From positions 1 to 31,772 of IMG/VR virus record IMGVR_UViG_3300036770_007199: DNA of 31,772 nucleotides; one strand, given 5' to 3'. The stretch's first letter is position 1. Each line of letters begins with the position of its first letter. Positions 6,843 to 14,487 of this stretch are shown piece by piece. The position numbers and the translations under genes were made by a program. A model generated the notes under the pieces. That model was not told the DNA's origin. It saw only the letters and a list, made by a program, of their open reading frames with translations, and did not search any database. The DNA is from a virus.

Positions 6843-8606
6843 ATGATAACTATCAAGACATTGACTGTAAAAAATTTCATGAGCGTGGGCAACGCTGCTC
6901 AAGCCATTGATTTTGATCGTCAAGATCTCACTCTGGTCCTGGGCGAGAATCTCGATCTTGGCAGTGACGGCAGCCGTAACGGCACCGGCAAGACCACCAT
7001 CATCAATGCTCTCAGCTATGCTCTCTACGGGCAGGCTCTCACCAACATCCGTCGCGACAATCTTGTGAACAAGACCAACGGCCGGCAGATGCTGGTGAGC
7101 CTAGACTTCGCCATCAATGGTGCTGAATACCGTATCGAACGCGGTCGCAAACCCAATGTGTTGAAATTTTATATCAACAGCGAAGAACAACAGGCCACCG
7201 ATGACAGCCAAGGCGACAGCCGAGAAACACAGCAGGCCGTGGAACAGATCCTGGGCATGACACACGACATGTTCCGGCATATCTTGGCTCTCAATACCTA
7301 CACCGAACCATTCCTGAGTCTCAAGGCCAACGATCAACGCGTGATCATCGAGCAGTTGTTGGGCATAACTCTCTTGAGCGAGCGGGCCGAGAAGATCAAA
7401 GAATTAAACAAAGCCACCAAGGATGCCATCAGTCAAGAAGAAATGCGCATCCGGGCTGTGCAAGAAGCCAATGCCAGGATCGAAGAGCAGATCGTCAGTC
7501 TAGAAAAACGCCGAGATCTCTGGCTCCGAAAACAAGCCGAAGATGTTCAGGGATTCAAAGACGCTGTATCGGCCTTGGAACACATCGACATCGACGCGGA
7601 AGTACAGGCACATCGCGACCTCGATGCCTATCATCTACGCCGAAAACAGATCGATGAACATCACAGATGCCTGCGGCAAATCGACCAAGACAACATCAAA
7701 CTAGAAAAAGATCAAGGCAAACTCCAACGTGACATCGAAGCTCTTCAGCAACATCGCTGTCATGCTTGTGGCCAAGATCTGCATGATGCCAAGCAAGACG
7801 AAATACTGGCAGAGAAGCAGAAAAATCTACAAGAGATTGCCGTACAATTGTCAGACAACAAAACACAACGCGCCGAGCACGCGAACGAAATTGAAGACCT
7901 CGGCGAACTAGGCACAGCACCTGTGGTGTTCTATGACAATCTCGAACAGGCGCTCAATCACCGAAACAGCCTAGATGCGTTGCGTCGAGATGTAACTGCA
8001 AGATCAAGCGAGACCGATCCCTATACCGAGCAGATTGCGGACATGCGGAACCAAGCCCTGCAAGAGGTCACCTACAACATGGTCAACGAGCTGACTCGTG
8101 TGTTTGAACATCAAGATTTCCTGCTCAAGCTCTTGACCAACAAAGATTCATTTGTGCGCAAGAAGATCATCGAACAGAATCTCTCATATCTCAATCAACG
8201 CCTTACCCACTATCTTGACTGTATTGGGTTACCACATCAAGTGGTGTTCCAGAACGACCTGTCGGTTGAAATCACCGAGCTGGGGCGCGATCTTGATTTT
8301 GACAATCTTTCACGCGGCGAACGCAACAGACTGATCTTGAGCATGAGCTGGGCGTTCCGTGATGTGTGGGAAAGCCTGTACCATCCAATCAACGTGTTGT
8401 TCATTGACGAACTGGTGGATTCAGGCATGGATACCGCGGGCATGGAAGCCAGCCTGGCGCTCTTGAAAAAGATGAGTCGCGAACGCCGCAAGTCAGTATG
8501 GTTGGTAAGTCACCGAGATGAGCTTGCTGGGCGTGTGGAAAACATTTTAAAAGTTGTTAAAGAAAACGGGTTTACAAATTACAACAACGATATTGACATT
8601 GTATGA
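6843..8606 (+). CDS. 46: Recombination endonuclease subunit gp46 (SbcC/Rad50-like)
   Basis: SMC-like ATPase partner of gp47. The start is the ATG at 6843 (MITIKTLTVKNFMSVG), the canonical N-terminus; an upstream ATG in the same frame would add 11 unlikely residues. Features in order: Walker A GSRNGTGKTT (43-52); coiled coil rich in Glu, Gln and Arg; the zinc-hook CHAC (C306-x-x-C309), which dimerises two molecules; a second coiled coil; the ABC signature LSRGERNRL (about 489-497); Walker B NVLFIDELVDSGMD (about 517-530); and a D-loop/H-loop SHRDEL. The 587 residues compare with 560 in T4. Base composition becomes AT-rich over the last 20 or so codons, merging into the downstream cassette. Confidence 0.95.
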   Translation: MITIKTLTVKNFMSVGNAAQAIDFDRQDLTLVLGENLDLGSDGSRNGTGKTTIINALSYALYGQALTNIRRDNLVNKTNGRQMLVSLDFAINGAEYRIERGRKPNVLKFYINSEEQQATDDSQGDSRETQQAVEQILGMTHDMFRHILALNTYTEPFLSLKANDQRVIIEQLLGITLLSERAEKIKELNKATKDAISQEEMRIRAVQEANARIEEQIVSLEKRRDLWLRKQAEDVQGFKDAVSALEHIDIDAEVQAHRDLDAYHLRRKQIDEHHRCLRQIDQDNIKLEKDQGKLQRDIEALQQHRCHACGQDLHDAKQDEILAEKQKNLQEIAVQLSDNKTQRAEHANEIEDLGELGTAPVVFYDNLEQALNHRNSLDALRRDVTARSSETDPYTEQIADMRNQALQEVTYNMVNELTRVFEHQDFLLKLLTNKDSFVRKKIIEQNLSYLNQRLTHYLDCIGLPHQVVFQNDLSVEITELGRDLDFDNLSRGERNRLILSMSWAFRDVWESLYHPINVLFIDELVDSGMDTAGMEASLALLKKMSRERRKSVWLVSHRDELAGRVENILKVVKENGFTNYNNDIDIV

Positions 8607-9172
8607 AATTAACAGTTATAGCTCGAGGTGAGTTTTCAGTTGAGTGGCCAATTTTAGAAGTTGTTGTTAACAACATTGTAGTTGGCCGCCACACTGTCAA
8701 AGACATTTCTGAAGCTGACTTTGATATATCTCTTGAACATGATGTTAATAATGTTTGTATTAACTACGTCAACAAACAACAGCACCACACACAAATCAAT
8801 AAAAACACAGTTGTTGCTGACCAAAGTTTGGAATTAATAGGTTTACGACTTGATGATATAAAATTACAGTCGTGGATCACCACACAAGGTCATTACAAGC
8901 CTAGATATTTTGAGGGTTTTTTACAACAAAATCCCAATGCCCAAACTCTATTGCAAAGCCAATTGATTTGGCATTTTCCTGGCAGCTTTGTGTTACCTCC
9001 CTGGCCACACAAGGACAGATTTTGGGAATGGTATCGCCAGCAAAGACGGTTTGTTCATGCTTCACAATTCACAGGTGCGGCTGCTATTCGTGACGAAGGG
9101 TATATTGGTAGTTTAGACAAACACCAAGACCTTGTGCTTGATATTAAGAAAATTTTAAAAATAGATGTATAA
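8603..9172 (+). CDS. Unknown protein opening the radical SAM cassette
   Basis: 189 residues, not recognised with confidence. The first 100 residues alternate hydrophobic and polar positions (LTVIARGEF, LEVVVNNIVVG, VNNVCINYVN, LELIGLRLDDIKL), as expected for a beta-sandwich like a small carbohydrate-binding module. The second half is aromatic (GHYKPRYFEGF, LIWHFPGSFVLPPWPHKDRFWEWY). The ATG overlaps the gp46 stop (ATGA), and the 3' end overlaps the next gene by 8 bases. It is strongly AT-rich. Position suggests that it is either a substrate or a binding partner of the enzymes that follow. Carbohydrate binding is a guess from strand pattern and aromatic content only. Confidence 0.6.
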   Translation: MKLTVIARGEFSVEWPILEVVVNNIVVGRHTVKDISEADFDISLEHDVNNVCINYVNKQQHHTQINKNTVVADQSLELIGLRLDDIKLQSWITTQGHYKPRYFEGFLQQNPNAQTLLQSQLIWHFPGSFVLPPWPHKDRFWEWYRQQRRFVHASQFTGAAAIRDEGYIGSLDKHQDLVLDIKKILKIDV

Positions 9173-10688
9173 AAATGTTGCGTTTATAACCTGTCCTAGC
9201 ATGGAATTAGAACGTCCACCTGCTGCCGCGGCAGCATTGGCAGGTGTATTTGCAGCCAACAATTGCGAGTATACCATATACGACTTGAATCTTGATTTAT
9301 ACAATAGCCTAGCAAATGAAGACTGGGCTGTGTGCGATCGCAAATGGCGTGTTGATCAAGGAATTTTATTGCCTGCAAGTTTTGATTTGTGGTTTAAGGA
9401 TACTGTTAGTAAAATTATCAACAATGATCATGACATGATTGCCGTGAGTGTGTTTAGTAAATTTAGTACTAGATTTGCACTTATGTTGTTACAAGAATTA
9501 CGATCAAAAATCAGTGCGACATTTATGGTAGGCGGCCAAGGACTATCCAGTCCTTGGGGCGACACTACATTTGGAAAACTATTAGTGGAATATAAGTTAG
9601 TTGATCACATTGCCGTTGGTGACGGTGAAGTTATACTTGATCGATTTCTCAAAGGTGAAAGAAACATTCCCGGCCTTGATGGAATACCGCCAGAACAAGT
9701 GTCAAATCTTGATGAAATTCCGTATCCCAAGTATGATCAAATTGAGCCAACCATGTATCATTACCACCAACATCCGGGTGTGTATGTTACTGCCAGTCGT
9801 GGTTGTGTTCGGAAATGCAAATTTTGTGATGTTCCGCATCGCTGGCCCAAATACAAATATCGTCGAGGCACAGACATTGCCAAAGAAATATATCAACACT
9901 ATAAAGATACAGGTGCAACACTAGTTCAGTTTACTGATTCTGTAATAAATGGTAACGTATCTGAATTTGAAAAATTACAATTAGCACTGATTGATTATAA
10001 AAAAACTGACGCAAACTTTAAACCTAAGTGGATTAGTCAGTTTAACATTCGTAAAAAACGAGACATGCCAGAACGCATCTATTCAGCCATGGCTGATGCC
10101 GGAGCGAGCGTTTTGGTATGCGGAGTTGAACATGCTAGCTGGAGTATTCGAGAAAGCATGGGTAAAGAGTTTGACAATGAAGATTTAGATTATCACATTC
10201 GCATGTGTGCCAAATACGGTATCAGTAATATATTTTTAATGTTTATAGGATATCCAACCGAAACACTAGACGACCATAATGAAATGTTGTTGTTCTTAGA
10301 AAAATATCAAAAGTACATGTTTGCTGGAACTATTATGACTGTACGGTGGGGGTATACTGGTAGCCTAGATCACGGTAGCAAGCTAGAACTAATGCAAGAT
10401 CAATTAGAAATTATACCTGAGTGGCCAGATCTAAAGGTAATGACCGTTGATGACCAAACGCAAGACTGGTTGTATGGTAGAAATTGGGTTAATTTAAACA
10501 ATCCAACGCTGACTTTTAAAGAACGCATGCGCAGACGCCTTGAAGTTCACGAGCGCAGTATTGATCTAGGCTATCCTGTAACGCGAGCACGTGAAGAACT
10601 TGAAATTTTAAAAATCATGTGCGAAGCTTTTTATGCTGATAAACCAGCGCAGGTATTTGAAATCAAAGATATAGGCGATCACCATTGA
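9165..10688 (+). CDS. Cobalamin-binding-type radical SAM enzyme
   Basis: 507 residues. Residues 1-150 form a Rossmann-like N-terminal domain of the B12-binding radical SAM kind: VAFITCPSMELERPPAAAAALAG, YTIYDLN, and MVGGQGLSS before a GDGE turn. No DxHxxG motif is visible, so cobalamin, if bound, would be without the usual histidine ligand. The radical SAM cluster motif C214-xxx-C218-xx-C221 lies in SRGCVRKCKFCD and binds the 4Fe-4S cluster. The barrel continues through SQFNIR and GVEHASWSIRESMGK. Such enzymes often methylate or rearrange unactivated carbons. The substrate is unknown. It overlaps both neighbours, so the four genes form a translationally coupled unit. It is AT-rich compared with the phage core genes. 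Confidence 0.75.
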   Translation: MYKNVAFITCPSMELERPPAAAAALAGVFAANNCEYTIYDLNLDLYNSLANEDWAVCDRKWRVDQGILLPASFDLWFKDTVSKIINNDHDMIAVSVFSKFSTRFALMLLQELRSKISATFMVGGQGLSSPWGDTTFGKLLVEYKLVDHIAVGDGEVILDRFLKGERNIPGLDGIPPEQVSNLDEIPYPKYDQIEPTMYHYHQHPGVYVTASRGCVRKCKFCDVPHRWPKYKYRRGTDIAKEIYQHYKDTGATLVQFTDSVINGNVSEFEKLQLALIDYKKTDANFKPKWISQFNIRKKRDMPERIYSAMADAGASVLVCGVEHASWSIRESMGKEFDNEDLDYHIRMCAKYGISNIFLMFIGYPTETLDDHNEMLLFLEKYQKYMFAGTIMTVRWGYTGSLDHGSKLELMQDQLEIIPEWPDLKVMTVDDQTQDWLYGRNWVNLNNPTLTFKERMRRRLEVHERSIDLGYPVTRAREELEILKIMCEAFYADKPAQVFEIKDIGDHH

Positions 10689-11197
10689 ATGTGTTAATTA
10701 CTGGTTCCGACGAACTTGCTATTGCTTTGCAAAAAGTTTTTAGCGATCATAATGTTGTATTGGTTTCAAGAAAATCTGGACATGATATCAACTGTGTTGA
10801 CCAGTGGGGCGGTGTTTTTACCAATCATGACATGGCAATTAATTGTGCATATTCAGATCACGGACAACTAAAAGTGTTAGACTACTTTTTTAATTGTTGG
10901 AAAAATGATCCAGCTAAAAAAATTATTACCATTGGCAGCCGAGTAATATCACATCGTCCAGTAGCAACTTCATTTGACTACTGGCCTTACAAATTGCACA
11001 AGCAACAGTTACAATTAGCGCACGATGCTATGTTATCCGAAGCAGTATGTGATATGAAAATTATTAATCCTGGTCCAATTGATACCAAAATGGTCAGGCA
11101 TCATGCCGTGCCAAAGTTTTCAACTGAAGAGTTTGCAACAAAAGTAAAAGAGATTGCAAACGATCGTTCACTAAAGAGAGTAGATTTATGGGTATAA
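10685..11197 (+). CDS. Short-chain dehydrogenase/reductase-like protein
   Basis: 170 residues, short for an SDR (usually about 250). Residues 1-8 (MNVLITGS) give the first strand and a degenerate TGxxxGxG turn; the glycines are poorly kept. NCAY at 53-56, TIGSR with S85, and Y102-xxx-K106 (YKLHK) match the Asn-Ser-Tyr-Lys tetrad order, and NPGPIDTKM at 128-136 matches the post-catalytic PG loop. It therefore looks catalytically competent but trimmed in the helices. The start is uncertain: TTG at 10685 (4-base overlap with the upstream stop) or GTG at 10691. It overlaps the next gene by 10 bases. It probably reduces or oxidises a keto/hydroxyl group made by the flanking radical SAM enzymes; that role is inferred. 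Confidence 0.65.
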   Translation: MNVLITGSDELAIALQKVFSDHNVVLVSRKSGHDINCVDQWGGVFTNHDMAINCAYSDHGQLKVLDYFFNCWKNDPAKKIITIGSRVISHRPVATSFDYWPYKLHKQQLQLAHDAMLSEAVCDMKIINPGPIDTKMVRHHAVPKFSTEEFATKVKEIANDRSLKRVDLWV

Positions 11198-12291
11198 ATT
11201 GGCAGTTTTATCATTGGCACCTAGAGCCCAGTGCTGTGTGTGCATTACAATGCCCTAGATGTCCAAGGACTGAACATCCAACAACATCATGGTTAAACTA
11301 TACCATGGATTTGGATTTTGTTAAAAGTTTTTTAACCCCAGAACGATTGGTCAACGATGTTCGTCGTATCACCATGTGCGGCGATGTTGGTGATCCAATC
11401 TACTGTCGTGACTACATCGAAATATATCAATACATTAAACAAGTAAACCCAAAGATTCACATATTCACTATCACAAACGGTAGCAACAGAAATACTGCTT
11501 GGTGGGAACAACTTGCCAGCGTTGCTAACGAATACGACAGTATTAATTTTAGTGTTGATGGATATGATAACGCTAGTAACAATTTATATCGTATTGGTAG
11601 TAATTGGGATTCGATTGTCAATGGCATGCAAACCTTGCGCAACAACAATCATAAAATTTTTATGAATTGGGCCATGATTATTTTTAAATTTAACCAGGAT
11701 CATATCAACAATATAACTGAATTTGCTCGAAAGCTAGAGTTTGATCAACTGCAATTAACAAAAAGCACAAAATTTGGTAGCAAATATGGAGAGGCATATC
11801 AAGGGGAAACTGACCCACTAGAACCACGTGCAGAGTGGATATCAGCTAGTGATAGATACGAACGTCAAACTATTACACTAAGTCAACGGCAACAACCAAA
11901 CACAGAATATTTAGAACACAATAAAAAAATGTTTCAGTTGGTCAAATCCAAGTATATTGACAAGCCTGTTGTGCCATTGTGTGAGATTGGCAACCGTGGC
12001 ATCTATGTAAATGCAGAAGGCGTGGTGTTTCCGTGTTCATGGACTAGTTTTCCCTATCACTCGCTGTCTAACGGAGACAAAACTATTCAATGGAAGGACA
12101 GCTTTTTTGCAAAGTATCGAAATCAAATGAACTTGCGTTCACGAACACTAGAAGAAATTGTGACAGATCCTCTTTGGAATATGTGTAGTCAGGGCTGGAG
12201 TGATGCTAGCAAAACCTGGGTAGAGTGTGCTCAAAAATGTTCAACACAATTGGTTGACGAAAACTATGCTGTGGGCTGGGAAACAAACTAA
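11188..12291 (+). CDS. Radical SAM enzyme with SPASM-like C-terminal cysteines
   Basis: 367 residues. LEPSAVCALQCPRCPR places the cluster motif at C18-xxx-C22-xx-C25. The barrel follows with ITMCGDVGDPIYC (the GGEP-like strand), FTITNGS and INFSVDG. The C-terminal domain has C265 (CEIGNRGIYVNAEG), C283 (FPCSW), C333, C347 and C351 (VECAQKC), a set typical of SPASM or twitch domains that hold auxiliary Fe-S clusters. Family members modify peptides (RiPP maturases, sulfatase-maturing enzymes) or small molecules. No short precursor-peptide gene is visible beside it. It ends 8 bases before the PD-(D/E)XK gene, where composition returns to the phage average. Confidence 0.75.
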   Translation: MGINWQFYHWHLEPSAVCALQCPRCPRTEHPTTSWLNYTMDLDFVKSFLTPERLVNDVRRITMCGDVGDPIYCRDYIEIYQYIKQVNPKIHIFTITNGSNRNTAWWEQLASVANEYDSINFSVDGYDNASNNLYRIGSNWDSIVNGMQTLRNNNHKIFMNWAMIIFKFNQDHINNITEFARKLEFDQLQLTKSTKFGSKYGEAYQGETDPLEPRAEWISASDRYERQTITLSQRQQPNTEYLEHNKKMFQLVKSKYIDKPVVPLCEIGNRGIYVNAEGVVFPCSWTSFPYHSLSNGDKTIQWKDSFFAKYRNQMNLRSRTLEEIVTDPLWNMCSQGWSDASKTWVECAQKCSTQLVDENYAVGWETN

Positions 12292-12299
12292 TTAACATT

Positions 12300-12821
12300 A
12301 TGCCAAGCCCAAGTAAAGCCAAAGGCAATACATTTGAACGACAGACTGCAGATTTCCTTACCCAGCTCTACGGTGAGAAGTTCATACGGGCACCAGGATC
12401 AGGCGCTTACACCGGCGGCAAGAACACTGTGCGTAAACAGTTCCTGCACGAGGGCCAGATCCGTAGCTTCAAGGGCGACATTGTTCCCGGGCAGAGTTTT
12501 CCTCGGCTCAATGCCGAATGCAAGAGCTATCGAGATTTTCCATTCCATCAGCTGTTTTCGGGCTCCATCAAAATCTTGGACAGCTGGATCCAACAGTGTG
12601 CGGACGCTGCAGATCCCGGTGACTTCAACATCATCTTCATGAAATTCAATCGCAAAGGCACCTACATAGCAGTCCAGGCACAGCCAAACACCACCAACCT
12701 CGTATTCACCAGGCACTTCAACTACACCGCAGGCATCAACGGGCACTGGATGATCATGCAGCATGATCTGTTCTGGGAGCTCAATTCTGACACCGTCCGA
12801 ACTCTCTGTAAGGCAGCTTAA
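12300..12821 (+). CDS. PD-(D/E)XK nuclease, Holliday-junction-resolvase-like
   Basis: 173 residues. The N-terminus, SPSKAKGNTFERQTADFLTQL, matches the first helix of Hjc/archaeal-type and phage PD-(D/E)XK nucleases with E13. GDIVP gives D60 and ECK gives E73-x-K75, completing the E-D-ExK metal site. APGSGAYTGG between them resembles the flexible loop of resolvase-like members. It would cleave branched DNA made during recombination-dependent replication, in line with gp46/gp47 in the same operon. It is the last gene of the plus-strand operon and its composition matches the phage core rather than the preceding cassette. Other activities of the fold, such as a restriction-like nuclease, remain possible. 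Confidence 0.65.
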   Translation: MPSPSKAKGNTFERQTADFLTQLYGEKFIRAPGSGAYTGGKNTVRKQFLHEGQIRSFKGDIVPGQSFPRLNAECKSYRDFPFHQLFSGSIKILDSWIQQCADAADPGDFNIIFMKFNRKGTYIAVQAQPNTTNLVFTRHFNYTAGINGHWMIMQHDLFWELNSDTVRTLCKAA

Positions 12822-13208
12822 CGACTCTGTGCTGGGTGCAATGACCCAGCCCCATTGAGGTTGCGGATCTTCCCGCTGCCGGAACTTGGGCGTCAAAGGC
12901 AATAGCTAACTTAGGCTAGAAAGATCAGGGCTCTGTGAAAAAGACACAACCCTGGCGCGGATGATTTCGCTTGCGTGGGATTGATCGCGTTCCGTTGTGA
13001 GTCAAGGCCGGAGTAGGGGGTACAGCACAACCGCCTCCGTTGTAACTTACAGTTACAAATCTCCCCACGCAAGATGGCCATTCGAACTCGGATGATGCAC
13101 CATCACTTGCCCGTGACAACGGGCAAGTATGACCAAAGAATCTGGATGATACTAGAAAAAAGAAATAGTTTCTGAGCACAGCGAAAGAAACAGATCTACG
13201 CAGTAGAT
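12822..13208. ncRNA. Candidate structured RNA in the convergent intergenic region
   Basis: 387 bases without a credible gene. Perfect inverted repeats seen: GCTGGGT/ACCCAGC (12831-12837 with 12844-12850); CTTGCGTGGG/CCCACGCAAG (12970-12979 with 13064-13073, enclosing 84 bases); inside it GTTGTG/CACAAC (12994-12999 with 13026-13031) and CGGAG/CTCCG (13009-13013 with 13035-13039), which cross each other as a pseudoknot would; TTGTAACT/AGTTACAA (13040-13047 with 13051-13058); ACTTGCCCG/CGGGCAAGT (13105-13113 with 13120-13128); GTTTCT/AGAAAC (13168-13173 with 13186-13191). GGATGAT occurs three times (12959, 13090, 13144). No tRNA, tmRNA or group I intron signature fits. The strand is unknown; plus is favoured as the extension of the gp55 operon. 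Confidence 0.35.
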
Positions 13209-13210
13209 CT
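13192..13210. terminator. Hairpin at the meeting point of convergent operons
   Basis: AGATCTAC (13192-13199) and GTAGATCT (13203-13210) form an 8-bp stem with a 3-base loop, directly at the 3' end of the minus-strand operon (its last stop codon occupies 13209-13211). There is no T-run on either side, so classic intrinsic termination is uncertain. Position suggests a 3'-end stabiliser or bidirectional terminator. Confidence 0.35.
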
Positions 13211-13544
13211 AGAACTGATCCGGATAATCTCTGAACAGTGCATGTTGTATGTTACCACTGACAAACTGATTGAAACTCCGGTGCTTGGTTTCGAGTTCAC
13301 CTTCTAAGGGTGCCACTCGTTGGAATGCCGAGTCCATCTGAGCCATGTCTCGGAACTCCATGATTATCATGAATTCGGGCATGTCTGCGATGGATCGGAA
13401 TCCCAGTTTACATCTGGTGATCCTGTAGGTGTCCATGCGACCTTCGCTGACCAAGTGATCAAAAAACTCGCGCATGTTCGTGACCCACTCTAGATCAGTG
13501 ATGTCGCCTTCTTTGTCTGCCCATATTGTGTATAAATCTGCCAT
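13209..13544 (-). CDS. DUF6614-like protein
   Basis: 111 residues. The start YTIWADKEGDITDLEWVTNMREFF, followed by YRITRCKLGFRSIADMPEFMIIMEFRDMAQMDSAFQRV and an ending ALFRDYPDQF, follows the pattern I recall for the DUF6614 family of small alpha/beta proteins in Alphaproteobacteria (ferredoxin-like, NIPSNAP-type fold expected). No catalytic residues are evident and the function is unknown. The ATG overlaps the upstream stop by one base (TAATG), and it is the last gene of the gp26 operon. A cellular protein family next to baseplate genes suggests acquisition from a host, possibly alphaproteobacterial; that is a weak inference from one gene. Confidence 0.6.
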   Translation of the reverse strand: MADLYTIWADKEGDITDLEWVTNMREFFDHLVSEGRMDTYRITRCKLGFRSIADMPEFMIIMEFRDMAQMDSAFQRVAPLEGELETKHRSFNQFVSGNIQHALFRDYPDQF

Positions 13545-13978
13545 TATTGTAGTGGTCCTAGCGTTTCAAAACCCTCGAGATCCAGCATGTAGGGTTCCAC
13601 CGATTCAAAATACATGAATCGATAACCGCGATCACGATAGATCGCGCACTCGTTTTCGAGACTGCGTATGCCCAGTCTCAGTCGGGGATTGCGATAGTCC
13701 CAGGCATGGTGATCGCTGAGAAGATTTTCGCTGTCCCAGATGCGATACATGCTCCAGGCACACAGCTTGTCTTGATTTCGATAACCGATGATTTCAGTGC
13801 CCTGGGATCTCAATCTGCCAGGCAGCATGGGCATCACGCTACGGAAATGCTTGTGAGCACAGTAGTCACGATACACGCGCAGCACATCGTTCACTGGCAC
13901 AGGATCCAGCACTTCATAGTCCAGCTCTATGGCATAGTGGGTGGCAGCGAGATCGATGCGTCCAAATTGCCAGCTCAT
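13544..13978 (-). CDS. Unknown protein, possibly GNAT-fold
   Basis: 144 residues. The second half, CAWSMYRIWD then AWDYRNPRLRLGIRSLENECAIYRDRGYRFMYFE, resembles the acyl-CoA-binding half of GNAT-type or arginyl/leucyl-transferase-like folds, where a strand is followed by a helix beginning 'RLG' and a last strand 'YRFMYF'. The first half (YEVLDPVPVNDVLRVYRDYCAHKHF) is helical. The catalytic identity is unsupported. The start overlaps the upstream stop by 4 bases (ATGA), and the stop overlaps the next start by 1 base. It is a middle member of the gp26 operon and so is presumably expressed late. Confidence 0.5.
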   Translation of the reverse strand: MSWQFGRIDLAATHYAIELDYEVLDPVPVNDVLRVYRDYCAHKHFRSVMPMLPGRLRSQGTEIIGYRNQDKLCAWSMYRIWDSENLLSDHHAWDYRNPRLRLGIRSLENECAIYRDRGYRFMYFESVEPYMLDLEGFETLGPLQ

Positions 13979-14487
13979 GATCTAGGATCTTCACGCCCGT
14001 GAAATACCGAAACCAGATAGTCATCGGGCCAGCCTTGATAATAGCCTCGTGCTGCCAACTGTGCCGCTGCTTCTTCCAACTTGGTCTTGTGCTGCAGCAG
14101 CAACAGGGCCCAGGTGCCTTGATTCATCACAACGCCGTTGACCATTTCTGGATCCGCGGGATGGTCTTCCAAGCACAACAGACCCCGGGGCGTGAAGAAT
14201 TCGGTCTGTGCTGACTGCCACTCGCTGCGGAATCTTTGCAACGGCCACTGTTGAGGATCGTAGATTTTCACAATCACATCGAGATCTGCCATTCCATGCC
14301 AACTCAGCTGTCTGATATCCAGCCAGGGAGCCACACCAATGTCGATGCGGATTTTGTTCTGCATCCGCGCAGCTCGGGCATAGGGACACGGAGCCCAACC
14401 GTTCAAGAGCGGATTGGGCTTTTCCACAAATCCAGTTATCCAGTTGGTCACGTCTCTGACAGCTTGTTCTTGATCCATGATGATCAA
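13975..14487 (-). CDS. Unknown conserved-looking protein
   Basis: 170 residues. Notable stretches: FVEKPNPLLNGWAPCPYARAARMQNKIRI (residues about 20-48), with a cysteine in a Pro-Cys-Pro-Tyr setting, and WPLQRFRSEWQSAQTEFFTPRGLLCLEDHP. I do not recognise the family. The Pro/Trp-rich N-terminus with 'PCPYA' is reminiscent of DUF1415-like proteins, but the match is not convincing. The start MIIMDQEQAV has a second Met at codon 4. The ATG overlaps the upstream stop by 4 bases, and the 3' end overlaps the following gene by 4 bases, so it is coupled in the gp26 operon with the GNAT-like protein. Confidence 0.55.
   Translation of the reverse strand: MIIMDQEQAVRDVTNWITGFVEKPNPLLNGWAPCPYARAARMQNKIRIDIGVAPWLDIRQLSWHGMADLDVIVKIYDPQQWPLQRFRSEWQSAQTEFFTPRGLLCLEDHPADPEMVNGVVMNQGTWALLLLQHKTKLEEAAAQLAARGYYQGWPDDYLVSVFHGREDPRS

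Noticed and set aside
8603-12291. RiPP precursor peptide for the SPASM-like enzyme
   Set aside because: Genes overlap throughout and no short frame with a leader/core-like sequence and ribosome-binding site was found inside or at the borders.
13075-13102. tRNA or tmRNA 3' end (TTCGAAC loop followed by GCACCA)
   Set aside because: The flanking 5-base arms do not pair and no matching acceptor 5' strand exists. The tmRNA-like GGATGATTTCG at 12959 is a direct, not inverted, counterpart.
12925-13179. 84-codon minus-strand frame in the convergent intergenic region
   Set aside because: Low-complexity aromatic start, Cys/Pro/Arg-rich end, no ribosome-binding site, and it runs through the inverted repeats; RNA structure explains the stretch better.
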